Of a DNA stretch of 64,000 nucleotides, positions 56,164-64,000 are shown one piece after another. Under the pieces are notes generated by a model, which was not told the DNA's origin, did not search any database, and saw nothing but the letters and a program-made list of their open reading frames with translations. The stretch's first letter is position 1. Each line of letters starts with the position of its first letter. This DNA is from Glaciozyma antarctica PI12. Taxonomy: Eukaryota; Basidiomycota; Microbotryomycetes; Kriegeriales; Camptobasidiaceae. The DNA lies in assembly GCA_002917775.1 (NCBI GenBank), contig KZ627151.1:384607-448606 (forward strand), written 5' to 3'. Position numbers and translations under genes: made by a program.

Positions 56164-57653
56164 AACCCAGCCACTCTGGCCAGCTTACACGTCACTCTCG
56201 GCGCGGTGGTGCGTTCGCGTTCGCAGAGTCGCTGTCGAGCGCGATCGCTGACTTCTCCCTTGGTTCCCAGCTCGTCTCGACCTACTTCTCGTTCGTGACG
56301 TTCGGAATAACTCTAGCAGCAGGTGCGCAAGATCTGAGAAGCCACCAAGCGGCCACGGCTCACGCTCTTCGCAGCCTTTCGCTACTTCTTCAAGTTCACG
56401 CACGATCGCAAACGATTCCGAGCAGTCGTCCTCCTGGTCACCATCTTCAGCCTCATAGACACAGTCTGCACGGGGACTTGGACATACCGCTGGGCCGTCA
56501 CGTACTACGGAAAGCCTGAGGAACTGGCGTTCATTCCGATGTGAGTTCTGCTCCTCAGTTTGCGCGGGTGGCGAAGAGCTGACTTCCGCCCAATTCGAAG
56601 CGAGCTCCAGATCGAGCTCTTCCTAGTAGGCCTCGCGGTGTTCGTCGTGCAGCTCTTCTACGCCTGGCGCCTCTGGAACATCTCGGCGCCCCTCCTCCTC
56701 CCGATCTCGGTCGGTCTGTTGACCTGCGCTCAACTCGGCATCATCATCTGGATCGTGGCGTTTGTTGCAGGTCAGAGTACGCTGGCGGAAACTTCTGGGA
56801 TCCTGTGAGTTGACTTGCATCGTTGAGAAGGGGGCGAGACTGACTCGCTTCGCAGACCCACTGCCTGGGGCTGGTTCGCCTCAGCTGGGCAAGAATCCCC
56901 AGTCCCTCCGAATGAATCTTCGCTAACGATTTCCTCTGCAGAGTTGCAGACCTCATCATCACGATCACCCTCTGGTGGCTCCTCCTCGGAAAGCCCGATA
57001 GTCGCTACTCCATCGCTCGCCAGTGCGTTCGTCCGCTCTTCATTCCTAGATTAAGCTGACTCTTTCGCTGAACAGGACCTTGCGAAAAGTCGTCATGCGG
57101 GCCGTCGAGATGAACGCTCTCTCGCTCCTCGCTCAGATCGCGACGTTCGTGCTGTTCGTGAGGAAGGATGTGTTGGGTCTTTGGTGCGTGCGAAGGCGCG
57201 TTGAATGCGAGCGAAAGCTGACTCCTCTCGCACAGGTTCATCTTCTCCGACATGACGCGTTCGTCGTCGTATCCTCTGCTCCATTCGGCACGCTGCTGAC
57301 CTCCCTCGCAGTGATCAAAATCTACTCCTTCTCCTTGATAATGTCACGTACGTCCCTCCCCTCCTCTCCCACCCTCGCTAACCACGTCATCAGTCTCCGC
57401 TCGCTCCTCCAACACCTCCAGCCTCGCCTTCAGCGACGCCCATTCCCTCATCTCCCACTCGGCTCCCAGACCTCCTTCCAACAGCCCACAAAGCAGTTTC
57501 GATCCCCACTCCCTCCGCCAAATGAGCTCAGGCGGAACGAGCCACCGAGACCTTGAGTTGGGGGCGAGTGATAGGAGCGAGTCGAGCGAGAGGACGAGAG
57601 TCGCCAGGTGCAGTCCGGTGAGTTTGCGAGCGTGGAGAGAGGGCGCTGGCTGA
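56164..57653 (+). CDS. second DUF6534-type multi-pass membrane protein
   Basis: Same basidiomycete membrane family as the gene at 32.2-33.9 kb. Exons give PATLASLHVTLGAV plus LVSTYFSFVTFGITLAA, RYFFKFTHDRKRFRAVVLL, DTVCTGTWTYRWAVTYYG, LFLVGLAVFVVQLFYAWRLW, VGLLTCAQLGIIIWIVAFVA, VADLIITITLWWLLLGKPDS, VVMRAVEMNALSLLAQIATF and the hallmark end VIKIYSFSLIMSLSARSS. The cytosolic tail is Ser-rich and ends SLRAWREGAG. Function unknown; topology is about seven helices. I find no ATG in frame ahead of the first recognised exon, which follows an acceptor at 56163. A further 5' exon must exist, so the start is provisional. Six or so short introns are present. Confidence 0.75.
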
Positions 57654-58401
57654 TGGGTTGTGGGAAGACGGAGCAGAGATTGGAGGACGTTCCGGAGTTC
57701 TTGTAGCTGGGTGTGTGTAGTGTAGTGATTGGAACGGTGGAAGGGATCGTTCTCGTGAGGAGCGAGAACAGTATTGCGCGTCGAGAGAAAGAGAGCAGCT
57801 TAGACTCTCCACTCGAGCAGTGTTAAGTGGCCTCTCGCTCAGGGCAAGGAGCTCATCGCTATCGTCCTTAGCAAGAAGTTCCCTGCTCCTGCCTCCGCCA
57901 AAGTCCAACCCCATTATCCCGGTTCCCAACAATCTCGACCTCGCTCGACTCGCTCCTCCCGCACAAGAGCCCAAGGCCTCGCCACCAGCCGCACTCAGCG
58001 CGCAGGTCGAGAATTGTGCTGCTGAGAAAGAGCTTCGTAGGTCGGAGGACTGGGCCTTCCAGCCAGACGAGGAGGAACACCTCGCGAGGACTGTCGGCTG
58101 AGGGAGTGAAGAGAGTCCTCTGCTGGATGGTTCGCCTGCCCAGCTGCGCAGCGTTGAGTGAAACAGCATTGCTCGTTGGCTTTCGAGTGGCGTCCTGCTG
58201 GGAGAAGAGGGAGGAGCAGCAGAGTCGAGGAGAAGTTGTGGTCGGCGGCGGAGGCGGGTCGCGCAGGAGAGATCCGGCGGCAAGTCTTCCAGTAGCATAT
58301 TGCCCCCCTCAATAACAGCAGCAGAGCAGAAACAAGAAACGAAGACGACTGTCGAAGGAGCACCAGCGAACACGCTCCTCCTCTCTTGACCAACAACCGC
58401 C
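57654..58401. other. intergenic region
   Basis: About 750 bases ahead of the EAF6 gene. A long minus-strand open frame crosses it and the EAF6 gene but looks like an antisense shadow. No supported gene. Confidence 0.35.
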
Positions 58402-59435
58402 ATGTCGTTGACAGAATCGCCCCCTCCAGCCCCCGAAGCCTCCACCAGTACCGCCTCCGCACCCTCTCCCGCTCCTCCCACTCCTGCCGCCCCCGCTCCC
58501 GCTCCCGCCGCGACCGCTCCCCCCGCCTCCCTCCCAGCAGCCGCCCCCGCCGCCCCAGCAGCAGCCCCCGCCGCCCCCGCCGCCCCCGCACCACCAGCAA
58601 CACCAGCCGACGCCCCTCCCGCCGCCGCCGCCGTCCCACCAGCACCAGCGAACCCTCTCGACGCGCTCTCGCAGGCGGAACTGAGGAAGAAGCTGGATGG
58701 AGCGAGGAAGGAGCTGCGCGGGGAACTGGAGAGGAAGAAGAGGATTGATAGGGACTTGGTGAGTGTTTGTGGAGGGGTGGGCGGGAGGATGGGAGGTGTG
58801 ATGGGGTGATGGGGCGAGCGCTTGCTGGACGTGCTGGATGGTGGAGGGGGTGCTGCGTGGAGAGAGGCCGGGCTGAACGACACTGCTTTGCATAGCGCGT
58901 GCAGGTCCCTGCTGGAGTGGGTGGGCAGTCGATGGAGCTGTTGCTGCCTCCTACAGCCCCAGCTCCTCTTTGCCTTCTCTCTCGCGGCTCGAGCTACTCC
59001 AGCTTCCCAGGCTAGCTCCAGCATTCTCACTAACCTCGCCTTCCGCTGACAGGCCACTCTCGAAGCCTCAATCTACGCCTTCGAAGGCTCGTACCTCTCG
59101 GACGCCCTCCTCCCCGCCTCCACCTCCGCCGGCAACGCCAACGCCCAATTCGGCAACATTATCAAAGGCTACGATTCGTACCTCAAAGCTCCTGCGACGG
59201 GGAGTGATCGGAAACGTGGTCGAGGGGTCGAGGAGGCGAGGGATGGGGACAGGATGTTCAGTAGGAGTTCGGCGACGTATCAGAAGGTGTGTGAGCTGTG
59301 TCTGGGAGACGGGGTTGGTGCTGATGGATGAATTCGCAGGCGCTTGATTTGCGGAATACTGATTTGGTGGAGAGTGCGAGTGAGGAGGAGAGCATGGGAA
59401 GCGGTGGAGGTGGGAGGAAGAAGCGGAAGCACTGA
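58402..59435 (+). CDS. EAF6: Eaf6 subunit of histone acetyltransferase complexes
   Basis: A small subunit of NuA4/NuA3 (MYST) acetyltransferase complexes. The conserved part is DALSQAELRKKLDGARKELR, RKKRIDRDL, then across the intron ATLEASIYAFEGSYLSD, NAQFGNIIKGYDSYLKAP and RMFSRSSATYQK, the standard Eaf6 order. The tail ends ESMGSGGGRKKRKH, a basic nuclear-type end. About 90 residues of Pro/Ala-rich low-complexity sequence precede the domain (58430-58660), an extension not found in yeast Eaf6. The first intron (about 58760-59051) is about 290 nt; the second (59287-59339) is normal. Confidence 0.9.
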
Positions 59436-59620
59436 GGCGCTGGCGACGGTATTAGGTTTATTGTTGTATCAGCCTGTTACGACATCGTTTAACTTGAGAG
59501 AGAGCTCGGTACGAGTGTTGTGTTAGGAGGGAACGATCGAAAGTAAACAAACGCCGTCACTTCACTCTTCTACCTTCTCCTCCCATCGTTCCACCACTCC
59601 TCCCCTTTTACAAACGGCAG

Positions 59621-62177
59621 ATGCTCCATCGCCAGCTCATCAAGACACTCACCTCACGCCTCCCCTCCTCCACACGCGCCTGCATCCAAGCCGCCGGCAC
59701 TCGCCCTCGACTCGCCGACCACTACGCACTACAAGCCGCGCAACTACGACAACGCAGGATGTTCTTTGGCATTGGAGAGATAATTGGGGTGATTACGAAT
59801 GTGTGTAGTACGCGGCGGCTCGAAGGAGAGCGTCGGAGGACGGTTGAGGGCAAGCAGCTGCTCAGGAGAGGGGTTTGAGTGGGGAGCTCGACAGGTGCAC
59901 TGAGGGGCCGCGTGAGGTTAGCTGCAGCGCCTAGGCCAGGAGCTATCTGTTGTGCTCTGCGGCAACAACGACGGTTCCTGCGCTGCCCCAGGAGCACCAG
60001 TCTGAGACGACCCGCGTACCTGAAGCTGACCCCTTCTCTCGCAGCCAGGAGAGGTCCTTCGCTCTCTCTCTGAATCTCGGAAACTTTTGGAGGAAGCACG
60101 TCAAGAGATGAAGGAGAACTCGGAGCGGGCTCAGAGTGCGTTCGATCCTCATCTCCCCTTGAGCGTGCTGATCCCGCTTCCAGTTCCTCCGAGTCATACG
60201 TTCTCGCCGCTGCCTGGATTTTTCAAGCGCGAGAACGAGATCAAGGCGCTAGAACGAGGGCTGGGAGGAGTTCCGGTGCGTTCTGCTTCGAGGAACTCGC
60301 AGCGGCGAGGCTGATCTTGCGTCGCGACAGTCATTCACGGTACTCTTTGGTGCTTCCAGCGTCGGCAAGACTGCTCTCATCCGCCAAGTCCTCTCATCGG
60401 AACGATTCCATGTCATCCATTTCGACCTTCGGATCGCAGGCTTCGCAGACCTCTCCTCGCTGTACTTTAGCCTCTCTCATCAATTCGAAAGCTACTTTGC
60501 CATCCTCCCAGAGCTGATGGGAACGGGCTGGGGTTGGGAAGAATTCGAGAAGGAGTCGTGGGCGTTCAAGGTGAGAGTTCTCCCTGCGAGACCGAAGGGA
60601 CTCGATGCTGATGATCGAGCAGCATAATCGCCTCGCCCTGGAGAAGCGGATTGAAGGTGGAGGGCAGGTCAAGACGTCGGATGTTGCCAAGGTACGTTCT
60701 TCTCGCTGCCACGACCGAATCTGCAGAGAACTCGTGCTGATGCTCGCACAGCTTATGGAGCTCTTGCAGGTTCGTCCTGCGAATGCTGCCCTCGAACAGC
60801 TTCGCTAATCAAGTCGTCGCACAGTCTGCCCTTCTCAAGTACTGGGAATTCGAGCCCATGACTGAGAAATCTCGCAAAGCTCTCGCCCAAGCGACCAAGG
60901 ACGGAGTCGCGGGTTCTTCGCACGATCTGGCCGAGGAGAAGCTGCGCGAGGGATTCGGCAAGTCGGAAGCTGATCTCAAGGAGGCGCGAACGATTCCGCA
61001 GGAGAAGGAGGAGGATGGCTTTCTAGCGGAGGACGAGGAGCCGAGGGCGCCGCCGAAGAAGATACCGGTCCTGTTTCTGGATGAGGCCCACAAGGTGAGC
61101 TCGCTGCGCGTTTGGGAGTTCAGGAGCTCGCTGACGAGTGCTTTCGACGCAGCTTCCCGCACTAATTCAAGCCGAGGACGCGATGAAGAGCTTGCTGGAC
61201 TCGATGCTCGTCCTAACGAAGCAGGTGCGTCGGGCATCATTCCAGCAGTGGCCGACCTCGCTGACGCCCTTACAGGATCGTCTCTGCCACGTCCTTCACG
61301 CAACAAGCGACAGCTTCTACATGCACTGGCTTCGGCAGCTCAACATCATGCAGCACTGCCACATCCTCTCGATCGGCGACTGCTCGAAAGCCGAAGCTCG
61401 CAAGTACTTCGACGGAGGACCTCGTCAAAAACGTTCCGTCAAAAATTCAAGCAGGCCTCGTATTCGACGACCTCTACCACGTCTTCGGCGGCAAGCTCGC
61501 CCATTTAGCAGACTACAGTACGCCAGCCCTCTGCGCTCGCTCACCGGAACTGACGATTTCTCACAGCGACAGAATACTGCAACAACGACGGCGTCCTAAC
61601 CCGTACGTTCCTCTCCCCTCCCTCCCACTCCTCTAACGACCCCGCAGCTCTCCAATCCTCGCACTTCCTCCAAGCCCACTCGCTCCTCAACCTCCACCTC
61701 ATCCACTCCCTCCCTTCCTCCTCCTCTCAAGGGTTCCACATCTACAGCGCCCTCACGTCTTCTTCCCCGAACGCTGCATCCTCTTTTGATGCGACTACTT
61801 CCACCGAAAGACCTTTTACGACGAAACAACTCCTCACCGTCATGTCCCGCCTCGCTCCTCCTTCCTCCTTCTCCACCTCCACCACCAACAACCCCTCCCC
61901 CTCTTTCAACACCAACAGCCCCAGCAGCACGAGGAAAATTGCCTATTTCCCCCTCTGCCGCGAGCTCGGTGCCACCGCCGTAGATTCTATGATCCGAGGA
62001 AGGATCCTAGAACTAAGATGGAGCGAGACGGTCACTGCGGAGGGGGGCGGGTTGGAGGGCGGGTTGGAGGAGGGGGAGAGGAGGAGGATCGTGGGACCCG
62101 TCGTGGGGGCTACGACTGCTGTGGTAAGGTTTGCGATGGGGAGTGTGTTGCGGGAGTGGGAGGGGGAGGGGGTGTAA
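59621..62177 (+). CDS. mitochondrial-type P-loop (AAA/archaeal-ATPase-like) protein
   Basis: The N-terminus MLHRQLIKTLTSRLPSSTRA, with no acidic residues, looks like a mitochondrial presequence. It is followed by MFFGIGEIIGVI. Exon 2 has an amphipathic helix (SLSESRKLLEEARQEMKENS), then GFFKRENEIKALERGLGGVP, Walker A LFGASSVGKTALIRQVL, and Walker B KIPVLFLDEAHKLPAL. A sensor-like stretch follows: HVLHATSDSFYMHWLRQL, ILSIGDCSKAEARKYFDE, DLYHVFGGKLAHLADY. The C-terminal domain contains YFPLCRELGATAVDSMIRG and ILELRWSETV. I know this as a fungal family of unnamed ATPases; the role is unknown. An extra G at 61411-61416 shifts the frame by one between KYFD and EDLVKNVPSKIQ. Intron 1 is about 240 nt. 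Confidence 0.78.
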
Positions 62178-62504
62178 TGTGACGAAGAGAAGGAGCAAGG
62201 ATGGCGGGGCGTTCAACGCTGTGAGATGCGGGGGTGGGAGAGAGAAATGGAGCGAGCGGCTTAGTGGGGGAGGAGCGAGATCTCGCTAGCGAGCGAGAGA
62301 TTAAGAACGAGGATGAAGGGACCCCAGGATCTGAACCGAAGCTCGTTTTCCATCTATAGTATCGATTCTAGTGGCTTACCGACGCTAGGCGCAGTCCAGT
62401 CCGCTCGACCGCCTCCCTCCCAGCATCATCTTGCGAACGAAACCGCCGAATCAGCGCCCGCGTCGCCAAGGAAGGAAGAGCGCAAAGACACTCACCCAGC
62501 TGTC
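62178..62504. other. convergent intergenic spacer
   Basis: 3' flanks of the P-loop ATPase gene (+) and the EFM5-type gene (-). Nothing else seen. Confidence 0.35.
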
Positions 62505-63446
62505 TCAACCGTCGACAAACGTAGAATCCTGCTCGTCCTTTCCGAGTTCCCAGCTGCTCCAGCACGCAAAGTCGTTCGCGAGGTTATTGGCGTGCTCGAC
62601 TTGGAGATGGGTGATTCGGAGAGGACCGAGAGGCGGGTGAGCGTAGATCGCAGGGAGGATTTTGACGGAGGTGCTGGTTATGATGAGGAGTCGACCGCGG
62701 GTGGGGTGGAGGATGAGGGAGAGCGTTTTGGCGAGGTTGCGGTTCGTGATCTACGGAAAGAAGAACCGGATCAGAGCGGACTTGTGGTAAGGTTGGACTT
62801 GGACGTACCTCGTTCAAGAAGGGCGGCTCAACGATGGCGATATCTACGCTTCCCAGCAGTTCGGCAGGCAGCTTGTCCGGTTCGTCGAGGTCGTAATGAA
62901 CGAAATGCTTGCCTGCCAGGAGAGCGAAGCGCCGATCGAATTCGAGCAGCCGAGTTTCTCGCAGCGGGTTCGTGTGCTGGAACGCGACGAAGCCAGTCGG
63001 GCAGCACAAGTAGGCCACTCGAGAGTCCTCCGCGCAGAGGCTCCGGACGAACTTGGCTAGGCGAGTCGCGAACGCGGTAGAATACCTATGTGCCGAACCT
63101 TTTTTAGCTACACCAGGTCCGCGAGAGGAAACAGTAAGCGAAAATCGACTTGCCAGAACTGGCTCAGTTGCCAGTCCTCTCCGAAGAGTGCGCGGAACTC
63201 GTCGACGGTGATCATCTCGAGCTCCTTCTCCTCGTCCTCCAGCGCAAGTTTCGCTGCCGCGCAATCCGCCAGCTCTTTAAACTGCTGTTCCGCCGTCGAG
63301 CGTTTGTCGTAGAATGAGTTGAGGAGGGCGAGAGTGGATGGGTCGAGTTGCGGAGGAGAGGAGGAGAGCTGGGAGAATGAGGATTGGGGCGAGGTCGGAG
63401 TAGGGAATGCGAGACCAAAGTCGTCTTGGGCGGAGTAAAGGAGCAT
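62505..63446 (-). CDS. EFM5: EFM5/EEF1AKMT1-type lysine methyltransferase
   Basis: Predicted to methylate a lysine of elongation factor eEF1A. Start MLLYSAQDDFGLAFPTPTSP; a helical lead STLALLNSFYDKRSTAEQQF; then the family signature FGEDWQLSQFWYSTAFATRL; VAYLCCPTGFVAFQHT; RLLEFDRRFALLAGKHFVHY; LPAELLGSVDIAIVEPPFLN; and LIITSTSVKILPA with AYPPLGPLRITH-like strands before HANNLANDFACWSSWE. The length of about 250 residues is usual. The catalytic D/N-PPF tetrapeptide reads E-PPF here. Introns are near 62751-62810 and at 63086-63153; the latter has a GCAAGT donor (GC-AG) and restores WYSTAF. The end is DSTFVDG. Confidence 0.87.
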
Positions 63447-63589
63447 TGCTGGGGATGCGCTTGAGGCTGAGAGCTTGCAGAGTTTTGAGCTGGAGAGAGT
63501 ATTCGAAGCAAGTGTAGCCGCGGAGTCCCTAAAAATAGCCGATTTAATTTACCTCAGCTAAGTCAAAGCTAGGCCCAAGCTTTGAATTA

Positions 63590-64000
63590 ATTTCGACGGC
63601 TGCAAATCTTCCTCCGCCCTTGGGTTCCCTCCGCCCGTTAGACCTTCCCATCTCAACCTCGCCCTCTCAAAAATGGTGAGAACACGCTTCTGCACCTAGC
63701 CCTCCTGCTCCCCCTTGAACCGCCAAACGACAGCTCGTCGGACGCCCTCGCCGAATTTCGCCAGCTTTGCGTTGGAACCCAGGTCGTGCTGGAGTGGTGG
63801 AGCAGCGATGAGGGAGGGACGCAGGCTAGGAGAAGACGCAAGGCGGAAGAGGCATTGGGGAGAAGCCATGACCTGGTGCCTACCGTTTCCCTATCGCCGG
63901 CGGATGAGACGGGAGGTGACCGACCTCGTCCCTCCCGCTGTGGTGGCCCTCCTCACCAGAGGGAGCCCGACAATCCATTCCGTGCCACCGTAGGACAGGA
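63590..64000 (+). CDS. partial open frame running off the window, possibly ankyrin-like
   Basis: A frame open from about 63575 to the last base. It reads HLNLALSKNGENTLLHLALL, then PPNDSSSDALAEFRQLCVGT, VVLEWWSSDEGGTQARRRRK and DLVPTVSLSPADETGG. GENTLLHLA resembles an ankyrin-repeat turn and first helix. There is no ATG in this frame after the upstream stop, so a first exon is missing or the start is elsewhere. A competing reading is an ATG at 63673 followed at once by a GTGAGA donor. Product not assignable. Confidence 0.35.

Noticed and set aside
57528-59057. 509-codon open frame on the minus strand across the EAF6 gene
   Set aside because: It is antisense to the Pro/Ala-rich EAF6 code and simply reads GC-rich repeats as Gly/Ala runs; no motif or splice structure supports it.
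1-64000. transposons, virus-like elements, CRISPR arrays or toxin genes
   Set aside because: No transposase, integrase, reverse transcriptase or capsid motifs, no long terminal repeats, and no spaced direct repeats were seen.

Overview
The window looks like a nuclear contig from a GC-rich basidiomycete yeast, most likely a red yeast of the Rhodotorula/Rhodosporidium group (Sporidiobolales; inference). The evidence is very high gene density on both strands, many introns of about 45-70 nt with GCTGAC/CTAAC-type branch sites, long Ser/Pro/Ala-rich proteins, two basidiomycete-type DUF6534 membrane proteins, and clear orthologues of yeast housekeeping genes. No rRNA, tRNA, CRISPR array, transposon or virus-like element was found.

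Layout, left to right. 0.7-5.4 kb (+): large unrecognised Ser/Pro-rich protein. 6.2-8.0 (+): multi-pass membrane protein. 8.2-11.3 (-): long-form tRNase Z. 12.05-13.5 (+): V-ATPase subunit E. 13.8-19.2 (-): mitochondrial VWA8-type AAA/VWA protein. 19.4-20.4 (+): kynurenine-formamidase-like hydrolase. 21.1-23.3 (+): Ase1/MAP65. 23.6-24.2 (+): Sec61 beta. 25.0-27.8 (+): Sel1-repeat Chs4/Skt5-like protein. 28.4-30.0 (+): Mo25/Hym1. 30.2-31.5 (-): Cir_N/LENG1-like protein. 32.2-33.9 (-): DUF6534 protein. 34.9-35.5 (+): small fungal protein. 35.6-36.5 (+): SUMO. 37.2-38.1 (+): exosome Rrp46. 38.7-39.8 (-): Tem1/Spg1 GTPase. 40.3-41.5 (+): GNAT-Mss4 fusion. 41.9-44.0 (+): unrecognised protein. 44.05-47.1 (-): Artemis/SNM1-type nuclease. 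48.0-49.1 (+): family-16 methyltransferase. 49.8-52.3 (+): Dal5-like MFS transporter. 53.1-55.7 (-): heat shock factor. 56.2-57.7 (+): second DUF6534 protein. 58.4-59.4 (+): Eaf6. 59.6-62.2 (+): mitochondrial-type P-loop ATPase. 62.5-63.4 (-): EFM5-type methyltransferase. 63.6-end (+): truncated open frame.

There is no gene cluster with a shared pathway; it is ordinary housekeeping with several divergent promoter pairs. Three things stand out. First, one continuous reading frame joins a GNAT acetyltransferase to an Mss4/Dss4 domain. Second, splice anatomy is unusual in places: an initiator ATG probably split by an intron in VMA4, three GC-AG introns, and a 374-nt G-rich intron in SBH1. Third, at least five otherwise intact conserved genes carry an apparent one-base (+1) frame offset, and two more carry in-frame stop codons. 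That pattern suggests sequence-level errors or strain-specific decay and should be settled before any of these genes is called broken.

All exon borders and functions were read by eye from the sequence and memory of protein families. No searches were run.
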